64,000 bases of DNA from Kocuria rosea subsp. polaris (GTDB taxonomy: Bacteria; Actinomycetota; Actinomycetes; Actinomycetales; Micrococcaceae), in contig MLDA01000004.1 of NCBI GenBank assembly GCA_023896275.1, positions 62,001 to 126,000 of the forward strand. Reading direction: 5' to 3'. The position numbers and the translations under genes are program-made. Below the pieces are notes generated by a model that searched no databases, was not told the origin of the DNA, and was given only the letters and a program-made list of their open reading frames with translations. This document shows positions 15,809-24,107 of the stretch, piece after piece (the stretch's first letter is position 1; the number at the start of each line of letters is the position of its first letter).

Positions 15809-17131
15809 ATGGGCGTTCCCGCCGATCCGAATCGTCATGCGTCGCAGCCGGCTGCCGCCGCGCCAGCGAACGACGATGAGCCGCGCCTGCTGCTCAAGCT
15901 CACGCCCGGCACACCCATCGGGGACCACTACGACACGCTCGCGGACCGCTTCCGCCCCGTCTTCGCGCGCATCGCCGAGGGCGCCGCCGAACGCGACGCC
16001 CTGCGCCGACTGCCGATCGAACAGGTCGGCTGGCTCAACGCGGAGCGTTTCGGCGCTTTGCGCTTGCCTGTCGAAGACGGCGGCTACGGCGCGTCCCTCA
16101 TCGACTCGTTCCGGCTGCTCATCGAGCTCGCCGAGGCCGACTCCCAGGTCGCCCACCTGCTGCGCGCGCACATCGCCTTCGTGGAGCAGATCCTCGTGCA
16201 CCCGGACGACGCTGCGCGCAGGAAGTGGATCGAGCGGATTGCCGCCGGCCAACTCGTCGGCAACGCCTACGCCGAGCGCGGCGGGAACCGCATGGGCACG
16301 TGGAACACCCAGCTGAACGTCACCCCCTACGGCGTGACCGTGACGGGCCAGAAGTACTACTGCACGGGCACGATCTTCGCCGACTGGACGGTCGTCGCGG
16401 CCGCCAACCCCTCGGCCCCCGGCCGCCACCTTGCCGTCGTCTCGACGCACCACTCGTCGGTATCGATGTACGACGACTGGGACGGGTTCGGCCAGCAGCT
16501 CACCGGCACCGGCTCCACCGTATTCGACGAGGTCCCCGTTGACACGCTGTTCGGGCCTGCCGAGCAGCCGCACTTTCCGGAGTCGTCGATCTTTCAGCTC
16601 GTGCTCCTGTCGGTGCAGGCCGGAATCGCGCGGGCGATCCTCGCCGACGCGCGGGCCGCGGTCCAGGCGCGAACCCGCGCCTTCAACACCGGCACCGGCG
16701 TCGCCCTGCGCGACGAACCGCAGGTGCTCCAGCTCATCGGCGAGATCTCCGCGAGCGCGTTCGCGGCGGAGTCCGTGGTGCTGGCGGCCGTCGGCGAGGT
16801 CGAGGGCCTGTTCGGCCAGGACGAGCTCACGCCCGAGGAGACCTACACGGCGTGTGAGCTCGTCGCGAACCGCGCGCAGTCCGCGGTCCAGCCGGTCGTG
16901 CTCGCCGCCGCCTCGAAGCTCTTCGACGGGCTCGGCGCCTCCAGTACGTCCACGGCGTCCAACTACGACCGGCACTGGCGCAACGCGCGCACGATCGCCA
17001 CGCACAACCCGGCGATCTACCGCGCGCGCATCATCGGCGACTACGAGGTCAACGGGACGCCGCCGGCGACCCACGACTCCGCCGGCGAGGTGCCGTCGTC
17101 GTACGTGTATCCCGTCAACAACCCGATCTGA
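15809..17131 (+). CDS. Acyl-CoA-dehydrogenase-like flavoprotein, SfnB/DszC-type sulfur acquisition enzyme
   Basis: A 440-residue protein of the acyl-CoA dehydrogenase fold. Visible blocks are the N-terminal helical domain (RLPVEDGGYGASLIDSFRLL), the mid beta domain (NAYAERGGNRMGTWNTQL; GQKYYCTGTIFADWTVVAA) and a C-terminal helical domain. Such proteins (SfnB, DszC) use reduced flavin and oxygen to act on organosulfur compounds and scavenge sulfur. The ATG at 15809 lies nine bases past a SAM riboswitch, so it should be made when SAM, hence sulfur, is low. Its flavin reductase partner is not adjacent. Confidence 0.82.
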   Translation: MGVPADPNRHASQPAAAAPANDDEPRLLLKLTPGTPIGDHYDTLADRFRPVFARIAEGAAERDALRRLPIEQVGWLNAERFGALRLPVEDGGYGASLIDSFRLLIELAEADSQVAHLLRAHIAFVEQILVHPDDAARRKWIERIAAGQLVGNAYAERGGNRMGTWNTQLNVTPYGVTVTGQKYYCTGTIFADWTVVAAANPSAPGRHLAVVSTHHSSVSMYDDWDGFGQQLTGTGSTVFDEVPVDTLFGPAEQPHFPESSIFQLVLLSVQAGIARAILADARAAVQARTRAFNTGTGVALRDEPQVLQLIGEISASAFAAESVVLAAVGEVEGLFGQDELTPEETYTACELVANRAQSAVQPVVLAAASKLFDGLGASSTSTASNYDRHWRNARTIATHNPAIYRARIIGDYEVNGTPPATHDSAGEVPSSYVYPVNNPI

Positions 17132-17164
17132 CGCGCCGGAGCGCACCCCGGCGCGTCGACGTGA

Positions 17165-19330
17165 TCAGAGCGCGACCGCGCGCAGCAGCAGCGCGTGCTC
17201 CGGGTTCAGCACCGGCAGCTGAAGGCCGACCTGCTCCAGCCAGGCGCCTGAGGCCGTGAAGGCGCCGCTGTCGCGCAGCCACGTCGGCGGCTGGATCTGC
17301 GTGAAGGTGTGGGTGTGGTCGGCGTCCGCCGGCGAGGGCAAGAGCGCCTCGATTCGGTAGGCGGCGTCCGGGTCAAGTCCCGGCAGTGGGACGGCGCCCG
17401 GCATCTCCGCGTACGACGACGCGACCGCCACCGCCGCGAAGAGCGCCTCGCGGCCGTCGCGGGAGACGACACCGTGCAGGCGCAGGGCCTCGTCGGGCAG
17501 GTCGGCATTCACGCGGGCCCCCGAGTGCAGCAGCGCGCGGTGCTCCTTGTAGAGCGCGATCGCGCGCGCGAGAGTCTCGCGCTCCGGTGCGCTCGCCTGG
17601 CGCACATCCCACTCCATCCCGAAGTGGCCGAACATCGCGGTGATCGCCCGGAACGAGATGTCGTGCACCCGGCCCGTGGTGTGGGAGCGGGTGGGGCCCA
17701 CGTGGGATCCGACGAGCTCCGGGGGCAGGACCGCCTGGGTCCAGCGCTGGATGGTCTGCCGTTCGAGGGCGTCGTTGCAGTCCGAGGCCCACACGCGGTC
17801 CGTGCGTTCGAGGATTCCGAGGTCCACGCGCGCACCGCCCGAGGAGCACGACTCGATCTCCACGCCCGGGTGCGCGGCGCGCAGCTCGTCGAGCAGTCGG
17901 TACGCGGCCAGGGTCTGCGCGTGCACCGACGGGGCCCCGGCGCTGCCGTGCTCGGTCAGGTCCCGGTTCTGGTCCCACTTCAGGTAGGCAATGTCGTTCC
18001 CGGCCAGTAGCGCGTCGAGCTGGTCGAAGACGTGCCGCCACGCGCCGGGGTTGGTCAGATCGAGGATGTGCTGGCTCCGCCACTGCAGCGGCAGCCGGCC
18101 GCCCTCGGTATGCGCGCTCCTGTCGGGGCCCACGATCCAGTCCGGGTGGTCGCGGGCCACGTCCGAGTCGAGGTTCACCATTTCGGGCTCGACCCACAGC
18201 CCGAACTCCATCCCGAGCGCGTTCACCCCCTCGATGAGCGGTGTCAGCCCTTCGGGCCACAGCTGCGGGTCCACGACCCAGTCGCCGAGCCCCGCGGTGT
18301 CGTCGCGACGGCCGGCGAACCACCCGTCGTCGAGCACGAAACGCTCCGCGCCGAGCTCCGCGCCGGAGGCGGCGAGGTCCAGCAGGTCGTCGATCCGGTG
18401 ATCGAAGTACACGGCTTCCCACGTGTTCAGCACGACGGGCCGCACGCGGCCGGCGACCGTGCCCACGTGCTGCTCGCGCGCCCGGAACCAGTCGTGGAAG
18501 CGGGCGCTCACCCCGTCGAGGCCGCGGTTCGAGTACGCGGCGAAGAACGCCGGCGTGGTGTAGCTCTGGCCGGGCTCGAGCACGATCTCACCCGAGCCCA
18601 GCAGCTCCGAGGCGCCCAGCAGGCGCCGCCCGTCGGGGAGCTGCTCGACGAACTGCTCGTGGTTGCCGCTCCACGCGAAGTGGCTCGCCCAGACCTCCCC
18701 GGAGCGGTTCGCGAACCCGGGGGTGCCGACAGCCGTCAGCAGCGAGGAGTCGTGCCCCGTGCGCCCGTGCCGCCCGGACCTCACCCATGTTCCCTGGCGC
18801 AGCCGCGCCCGCTGCGGGTGGTTTTCGCGGCACCAGCGCCCGGTCAGGTCCAGTACCTCGTCGGCCCGCCGCGGGAGAGGCACGACGATGGCGAGCTCCT
18901 CGAGCTGGTAAGGGTCGGCCGCGGTGTTGGTCAGCGTGTGGGCGACCTCGAGCAGCCCGCCCGGGTGCACGCGCAGGCGCGAGGCGAGCGTGAGCCCGAG
19001 GCCGCCGTCGTGCGCGGTGATGACGACGGCGTCCGCCGACGCGTCGACGGATTCGACACGGAGCGCGGGGGAGAATCCGCACCCGCGGCGTCCGCCCGCC
19101 AGAAACGAACCGCGCAGGCCGGGCCGGCCCTGCCAGCCCGACGACGCCTGCGGGATGAGCCCGGCGACGACCGGGACGTCCAGGGCCGAGTGCGGGATCG
19201 GGGGCGCCAATGTGTCGGCATCCGGCAGCTCGGTTCCGAGGTCGGCGCCGAAGTGGGCGATCTCGGCCTGGCCGGAGGGGAAGGTCAGCAGCAGGCTCGA
19301 GCCGGCCGCGCGGAGGTGGACGGGGTCCAT
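17165..19330 (-). CDS. Alpha-galactosidase, glycoside hydrolase family 36
   Basis: A 721-residue cytoplasmic enzyme that removes alpha-1,6-galactose from melibiose, raffinose and related sugars. Nucleophile Asp453 lies in YLKWDQNRDLTE and acid/base Asp517 in WASDCNDALERQ; the ESCSSGGARVDLGIL block between them is typical of GH36. There is no signal peptide. GAAAGGGAA precedes the ATG. It is the last gene of the importer operon, behind a perfect hairpin. Confidence 0.93.
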   Translation of the reverse strand: MDPVHLRAAGSSLLLTFPSGQAEIAHFGADLGTELPDADTLAPPIPHSALDVPVVAGLIPQASSGWQGRPGLRGSFLAGGRRGCGFSPALRVESVDASADAVVITAHDGGLGLTLASRLRVHPGGLLEVAHTLTNTAADPYQLEELAIVVPLPRRADEVLDLTGRWCRENHPQRARLRQGTWVRSGRHGRTGHDSSLLTAVGTPGFANRSGEVWASHFAWSGNHEQFVEQLPDGRRLLGASELLGSGEIVLEPGQSYTTPAFFAAYSNRGLDGVSARFHDWFRAREQHVGTVAGRVRPVVLNTWEAVYFDHRIDDLLDLAASGAELGAERFVLDDGWFAGRRDDTAGLGDWVVDPQLWPEGLTPLIEGVNALGMEFGLWVEPEMVNLDSDVARDHPDWIVGPDRSAHTEGGRLPLQWRSQHILDLTNPGAWRHVFDQLDALLAGNDIAYLKWDQNRDLTEHGSAGAPSVHAQTLAAYRLLDELRAAHPGVEIESCSSGGARVDLGILERTDRVWASDCNDALERQTIQRWTQAVLPPELVGSHVGPTRSHTTGRVHDISFRAITAMFGHFGMEWDVRQASAPERETLARAIALYKEHRALLHSGARVNADLPDEALRLHGVVSRDGREALFAAVAVASSYAEMPGAVPLPGLDPDAAYRIEALLPSPADADHTHTFTQIQPPTWLRDSGAFTASGAWLEQVGLQLPVLNPEHALLLRAVAL

Positions 19331-19362
19331 AGGGCGGTTCCCTTTCGCGGGGTGGGAGACGG

Positions 19363-19392
19363 GCGGCGCGCCGGTGGGGCCCGGCGCGCCGC
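19363..19392 (-). terminator. Perfect 12-bp hairpin between binding protein and alpha-galactosidase genes
   Basis: GCGGCGCGCCGG (19363-19374) and CCGGCGCGCCGC (19381-19392) form a perfect stem with a six-base loop. There is no T-run, so partial termination or protection of the upstream binding-protein mRNA is more likely than full termination. Confidence 0.6.
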
Positions 19393-19423
19393 GGAGGCGA
19401 GGTTCAGCGGGGTGTGCTGCGGC

Positions 19424-20746
19424 CTAGTCGAACAGGGCGTTGACCTGGTCGTTGGCCTGCGAGAGCGAGCTGGCCGGGGACTTGCCGGAGACGACGGCGT
19501 CCATCGCCGGCGCCATGATGCCGTCGATCTGGGAGGCGTGCGCTGTGATCGGGAAGAGGAACGTGCTGCCCTCCTCGACGTGGGTCGTGAAGGGGGAGAC
19601 GTCCACGCCCCGGGCGTCGTAGGCCGCGGCGGCCTTTTCAGCGGAGGTCGTGATGGCGGGGAAGACGACAGCAGACTCGGCGACGACGTCCTGGCAGTCG
19701 GCGGAGCCGAGGTAGGACACGAGCTGCGCCGCTTCCTCCGGGTGGTCGGTCCCCGCGTAGACGGAGTCTGCGAGACCGTTGAACATCGACGCGCGCTCGC
19801 CGGACGGTCCGGTGGGCGTCGGGGCGATCCCGACGTCGACGCCGTCGTACCCGGTGTACTGGCCGATCATCCACGAGCCGTTCGCGTTGAGCGCCGACTT
19901 GCCGGCGGCGAAGGTGTCGGCCATGGACGCGCCGACGGTGGTCTCGAGCTTGGGCATGAAGCCCTTCTCGGTGAGCGAGGCGAACCAGGCCATGGACGCC
20001 TGGAAGTCGGGGTCGTCGTAGTTGTAGTGGGTGCCCCACGGGTTCTTATCGGTGTGCGTCCAACCCGTGGTGCCGGTCAGGTAGCTCCACTCGGTCTGGC
20101 CCTGGCCGGATCCGGCGCCGTTCAAGCCCAGGCCGTAGACGGCGACGTTGTTCTGATCGAAGCCGTCCTCGTCGCCGCGGACGCCGTTCTTGTCGACGCT
20201 CAGGTGGGCGATGACGTCCTCGTAGGTTCCGCCGTCGTCGGGGTTCCAGGTCAGGTCGGCGAGGTCGGCAGCGGTGTAGCCCGCGTCGTCGAGCAGCTGC
20301 TCGTTATAGAAGAGCGCGATCGTGTCCCAGTCTTTGGGCAGCCCATAGCGCTGACCGTCCTCGGCGACCCAGAGGTCGGCGAGTCCCTCGTTGTAGACGG
20401 AGGTGTCGACAGCGGACGTCGCCTCGAGATCGTCCAAAGCGAGCAACTGGCCGTTCGCGACGAATTCGGGATAGCGGGAGAGATGGTTGGTGAACACGTC
20501 CGGGGCGGTGTCGGCGACGAAACCGTTCGTCACCGAGCTCCAGTAGTCGTCCCAGCCCATCTGCGTGACCTCGACGTCGATGCCGGTGTCGGCGGTGAAG
20601 TCGGAGACGCACTGCTGGTAGGCGGGCAGCTGATTCGCGTCCCAGAGCCAGTAGTCGAGGGCGGCGTCCTCGCCGTCGCCGCCTCCGCCGCAGGCGGTCA
20701 GAGCGAGGGTCGCGACGCCGAGGGCGCCGAGGGCTGTTCTACGCAT
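19424..20746 (-). CDS. Extracellular sugar-binding lipoprotein of an ABC importer (CUT1)
   Basis: A 440-residue lipoprotein: signal peptide with lipobox LTACG (Cys about 20), followed by a family 1 solute-binding fold (GIDVEVTQMGWDDYWSSV; YGLPKDWDTIALFYNEQLL). It should capture an alpha-galactoside (raffinose or melibiose class) outside the membrane, judged from the neighbouring GH36. AAAGGAA precedes the ATG. It lies between the permease genes and the alpha-galactosidase. Confidence 0.9.
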   Translation of the reverse strand: MRRTALGALGVATLALTACGGGGDGEDAALDYWLWDANQLPAYQQCVSDFTADTGIDVEVTQMGWDDYWSSVTNGFVADTAPDVFTNHLSRYPEFVANGQLLALDDLEATSAVDTSVYNEGLADLWVAEDGQRYGLPKDWDTIALFYNEQLLDDAGYTAADLADLTWNPDDGGTYEDVIAHLSVDKNGVRGDEDGFDQNNVAVYGLGLNGAGSGQGQTEWSYLTGTTGWTHTDKNPWGTHYNYDDPDFQASMAWFASLTEKGFMPKLETTVGASMADTFAAGKSALNANGSWMIGQYTGYDGVDVGIAPTPTGPSGERASMFNGLADSVYAGTDHPEEAAQLVSYLGSADCQDVVAESAVVFPAITTSAEKAAAAYDARGVDVSPFTTHVEEGSTFLFPITAHASQIDGIMAPAMDAVVSGKSPASSLSQANDQVNALFD

Positions 20747-20766
20747 CGGGATGTTCCTTTCGAAGG

Positions 20767-20784
20767 GGCGGGCAGGGGCCCGCC
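20767..20784 (-). terminator. Short hairpin between MalG-type permease and binding protein genes
   Basis: GGCGGGC and GCCCGCC pair around AGGG in the 66-base gap. It may cut or stabilise the operon mRNA so that binding protein is made in excess of permease; that role is inference. Confidence 0.4.
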
Positions 20785-20812
20785 GGGTGCGGTGAGGTGA
20801 AGGTGTGGGGCG

Positions 20813-21733
20813 TTACTTAACGCCGGAGAAACCGATCGAGTTGACGATCTTCTTGCCGAAGATCATGAAGAGCGTCAGGACGGGCAGGGCGGAGATCAGG
20901 GTCGCGGCCATCAGGCCGGACCAGTCGGGGGCGCCCTGCGGGGACTGGGACTTGAACACGCCGAGGCCGACCGTCAGGACGCGCACGTCCGCCGAGTTGC
21001 CCACGAGCAGCGGCCAGAAGTACTCGTTCCATTGCTGGATGAACGTCAGCAGGACCAGGGTGGCGATGGGGGCCGCCGCGTTCGGCAGGATGATCTGGAA
21101 GAAGATGCGGAAATGCTTGGCGCCGTCGAGCATCGCAGCCTCTTCGACCTCACGGGACATGTTCATGAAGAACTGGCGCAGGAAGAAGACGGCGAACGGG
21201 GTCATGAAGATGAACGGCAACACCATCCCGAGCATCGTGTTCAGCAGGCCCAGGTCCTTGATCAGGAGGAAGTTCGGCAGGGCCGTGAAGATCGGCGGCA
21301 CCATCATCGTGGCGAGGAACGCGCTGAAGACGACGTTGCGACCCTTCCAGCGCAGGCGGGAGAACGCGTACGCGGCCATCGCGCTGAAGAAGACGGCGCC
21401 GGCGGTGGTGATCGACGCGAAGAAGACCGAATTGCGCAGGTAGACCCAGAAATTGATGTCGGCTCCCGAGCCGCCTTGTGCGATGGCCTCCTGCGTCGAC
21501 TGCAGTCCGAAGACGCGCTCGAAGGCGCCGAAATTGAAGCCTACGGGCAGCAGGCTGGTCGCGTTCGTGGCCAGTGAGGCGTTCAACGACAGCGAGGTCC
21601 GCAGGACCCAGTAGAACGGCAGGACCGAGACGGCGATGGCGAGCAGCAGCAGGATCCACGGGACGACGTCGCGCCAAGCGATGCGCTTGGCGGGGCGGTC
21701 GTAGGAGCGGTGCGGGGAACGGGTGAGGGGCAT
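20813..21733 (-). CDS. Sugar ABC transporter permease, MalG type
   Basis: A 306-residue inner-membrane subunit with six helices. The EAA loop that meets the ATPase is visible as EEAAMLDGAKHFRIFFQIILP. GGAGACACATC precedes the ATG at 21733; the longer frame upstream is a shadow of the MalF-type gene. It lies 11 bases behind that gene. Confidence 0.9.
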   Translation of the reverse strand: MPLTRSPHRSYDRPAKRIAWRDVVPWILLLLAIAVSVLPFYWVLRTSLSLNASLATNATSLLPVGFNFGAFERVFGLQSTQEAIAQGGSGADINFWVYLRNSVFFASITTAGAVFFSAMAAYAFSRLRWKGRNVVFSAFLATMMVPPIFTALPNFLLIKDLGLLNTMLGMVLPFIFMTPFAVFFLRQFFMNMSREVEEAAMLDGAKHFRIFFQIILPNAAAPIATLVLLTFIQQWNEYFWPLLVGNSADVRVLTVGLGVFKSQSPQGAPDWSGLMAATLISALPVLTLFMIFGKKIVNSIGFSGVK

Positions 21734-21744
21734 GATGTGTCTCC

Positions 21745-22713
21745 TTAGCCCAGGTCCGACTCGTTGCCACGGAGGAACTTCATCTGGACGAAGGCCACGA
21801 GCACGAGGATGAGGAAGAGGATGACGGCGAGGGCGGACCCGTAGCCGAACTGCGACTCGGTGAAAGCCTTCTGGAAGATGTAGTACTGCATGACGCGGCT
21901 CGCGTTGACCGGGCCACCCTGCGTGGTCACGGCGACGGTGTCGAACACCTGGAACGACCCGATGACGGTGACGACCAGGACGAGCACCAGGACGGGGCGC
22001 AGCAGCGGGAGGGTGATGCGGAAGAAGGTCTGCGCGGCGTTCGAACCGTCCAGGCTCGCCGCCTCGTAGAGCTGGCGCGGAATGACCTGCAGGCCCGCGA
22101 AGATCAGCAGGGCCGTGTAGCCCATGTGGCGCCACGTGTTGATGAGCGCCTGGGTGGGGATCGCCCACTCCTCGGAACCGAAGAAGGCGATGCGGCTTCC
22201 GCCGAACGTCTCGATCAGGTGGTTGACGATGCCGATCTGGTAGTCGAGCAGCCAGAACCAGAGCAGTGCCGCGATCACGTTGGCCATGAGGTACGGCAGC
22301 AGCAGCATGCCGCGGATGAACGTCGACTTGGCGATGCGCTGCATCAGCAGCGCGATGCCGAGGGCCAGCAGGGTCTGCAGCACGATGTTGATCACCACGT
22401 ACTGTCCCGTGACCGCGAGGGCGTTCCAGAAGAGGGGGTCGCGGGCGATGGCCTCGTAGTTCGCCGTGCCCACCCAGGTCGGGGTGCCCAGGATGTTGTA
22501 CTGCGTGAAGCTCAGGTAGACGCCGCGGAGCATGGGCAGCAGGAAGAAGACGCCGAGGCCGAGCAGCGCCGGGGCGATGAACATGAGGGCGGCGGGCAGG
22601 TCGCCTTTCGTCGGGCTCCAGCCGGCGCGTGCCGGACGACGGCGCCGCACCGGATCGCGCGGCGGCGTGGGCGGCACCGGAGAATCCGTGCCGGTGGTGG
22701 CGAAAGTACTCAT
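21745..22713 (-). CDS. Sugar ABC transporter permease, MalF type
   Basis: A 322-residue membrane subunit with six helices after a 40-residue cytoplasmic start. The EAA loop reads YEAASLDGSNAAQTFFRITLP. It is the first gene of the leftward alpha-galactoside operon, divergent from the Gfo/Idh gene; a palindromic operator lies in the gap. No ATPase gene is present in the locus. Confidence 0.9.
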   Translation of the reverse strand: MSTFATTGTDSPVPPTPPRDPVRRRRPARAGWSPTKGDLPAALMFIAPALLGLGVFFLLPMLRGVYLSFTQYNILGTPTWVGTANYEAIARDPLFWNALAVTGQYVVINIVLQTLLALGIALLMQRIAKSTFIRGMLLLPYLMANVIAALLWFWLLDYQIGIVNHLIETFGGSRIAFFGSEEWAIPTQALINTWRHMGYTALLIFAGLQVIPRQLYEAASLDGSNAAQTFFRITLPLLRPVLVLVLVVTVIGSFQVFDTVAVTTQGGPVNASRVMQYYIFQKAFTESQFGYGSALAVILFLILVLVAFVQMKFLRGNESDLG

Positions 22714-22754
22714 CGTCGATCACTCCGAATGTGAGGTGGCTAACAACTGACGAT

Positions 22755-22774
22755 GAATCTACTGGAGTAAATTC
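22755..22774. promoter_or_regulatory. Palindromic operator of the alpha-galactoside locus
   Basis: GAATCTACTGGAGTAAATTC is an inverted repeat with a CG-class centre and one mismatched pair, a layout typical of LacI-family sites. A matching half-site (GAGTAGATTT) lies at 22843-22852 near the start of the divergent gene. The LacI regulator at 24108 is the likely binder. Confidence 0.6.
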
Positions 22775-22858
22775 TCATTGGCAAGGGATTTTTCCCTTTA
22801 AAATAGGCAAATTTGGGCGCATGAGTCTTTCACTATTGACCCGAGTAGATTTGCCGGG

Positions 22859-22864
22859 CAGGAT
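22859..22864 (+). promoter_or_regulatory. Promoter of the Gfo/Idh gene
   Basis: TTGACC at 22836-22841 and CAGGAT at 22859-22864 are 17 bases apart; six bases then separate the -10 from the ATG at 22871. A leaderless transcript is likely, although AGGA within the -10 could also act as a ribosome site. The operator half-site lies in the spacer. Confidence 0.5.
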
Positions 22865-22870
22865 GGCCGC

Positions 22871-24094
22871 ATGACGTTTTCACTCGGAATAGTCGGAGCT
22901 GGCCAGTTCGCCGGCGTGTTCGCCAAACTCTTCGCCGCACACCCCGGGGTGGACCGCGTCTATGTCACAGACGTCGTCGCCGAGCGCGCCGATGCCCTCG
23001 TCGAACGGCTCGACCTGGCGGGGGTGTATGCGGACTTCGAGGAGATGCTTGCCAGCGATGTCGACGCCGTCGCCCTGTTCACCCAGCGATGGACCCACGG
23101 CCCGCTCGTCGTGCAGGCGCTGCGGTCAGGCAAACACGTCTACTCGGCGGTGCCCATGGCCGTCTCCCAGGAGGAGATCGCGGCGATCATCGAGGCGGTG
23201 CGCGCCACCGGCCTGACCTACATGATGGGGGAGACCAGTCAATACAACCCCGCGACGGTCTACGCCCGCGGCCGCCACGCCAACGGGGACTTCGGACGCA
23301 TCATCTACGCCGAGGGAGACTACGTGCACGACATGGACCTGGGCTTCTACGAGGCCTACAAGTACTCGGGCGGTGCGGACTGGAAAAAGACCGCGAGCTA
23401 CCCGCCCATGCTGTACCCGACGCACTCGATCGGTGGAGTGCTCGGGGCGATCGGCGGCCGGGCGACGAGCGTGAGCTGCCTCGGCGTGCGGGACCAGCGC
23501 GGGGACGGCGTCTTCGACAAGAACGTCAGCATGTTCGACAACGACTTCTCCAACGCCACCGCCCTGTTCGAGCTCGACGGCGGCGGCACCATGCGCATCA
23601 ACGAGATGCGCCGCGTCGGCTACCCGTCGCACCTGCGCGAGTCCCGCTTCCGCTACTTCGGCACCGAGGCCAGCTTCGAGCAGCTCGCCGAGGTCAGCGT
23701 GTGGCAGGACAAGGAGAAGGTCACCGACGTCAGCGCAGCCCTTGCCACCGCCGCGACGATGGACGACGACGATGCCGCGCTCGCCGACGTCGCCCCCGCC
23801 CTGCGCGACGCCTTCGCCTCCGGCATGGCCGAGGTGCACGACGCGGCCCGGCTGCCGCGCGAGTTCGTCGGGCTGCCGAACGGTCACGAGGGAAGCCATC
23901 ACTTCCTCGTCGACGACTTCGTCACCGCCGTGAACTCGGGGACGCTGCCGCCGGTCAATGCGTGGGTCGCCGCGCGGTACACCCTGCCCGGCATCATCGC
24001 GCACGAGTCGGCGCTGCGCGGCGGCGAGCGCCTGCCGGTGCCCGATTTTGGGGATCCCGTGGCGCCGGCGGGCGCTGCGGACCGCTGCGGATAG
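22871..24094 (+). CDS. Gfo/Idh/MocA family protein
   Basis: A 407-residue protein with an N-terminal Rossmann domain (LGIVGAGQFAGVFAKLF, 4-20) and the C-terminal beta-sheet domain (YPTHSIGGVLGAIG near 180). Family members oxidise or reduce sugars with NAD(P); some act as NAD-dependent glycosidases (GH109). The usual EKP motif with its catalytic Lys is replaced here by SAVPMA (about 93-98), so simple dehydrogenase activity is uncertain. It is divergent from the galactoside importer and followed by the LacI gene. Confidence 0.82.
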   Translation: MTFSLGIVGAGQFAGVFAKLFAAHPGVDRVYVTDVVAERADALVERLDLAGVYADFEEMLASDVDAVALFTQRWTHGPLVVQALRSGKHVYSAVPMAVSQEEIAAIIEAVRATGLTYMMGETSQYNPATVYARGRHANGDFGRIIYAEGDYVHDMDLGFYEAYKYSGGADWKKTASYPPMLYPTHSIGGVLGAIGGRATSVSCLGVRDQRGDGVFDKNVSMFDNDFSNATALFELDGGGTMRINEMRRVGYPSHLRESRFRYFGTEASFEQLAEVSVWQDKEKVTDVSAALATAATMDDDDAALADVAPALRDAFASGMAEVHDAARLPREFVGLPNGHEGSHHFLVDDFVTAVNSGTLPPVNAWVAARYTLPGIIAHESALRGGERLPVPDFGDPVAPAGAADRCG

Positions 24095-24107
24095 GGTCGT
24101 GAGTACG

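Noticed and set aside
15806-17146. Minus-strand frame covering the whole SfnB-like gene
   Set aside because: Mirror frame; the plus-strand protein has clear family motifs and a riboswitch in front.
18032-20800. Plus-strand open frame of about 920 codons opposite the alpha-galactosidase and binding-protein genes
   Set aside because: Val/Gly/Arg/Ala-rich mirror of real genes, spanning two of them; no start signals or motifs.
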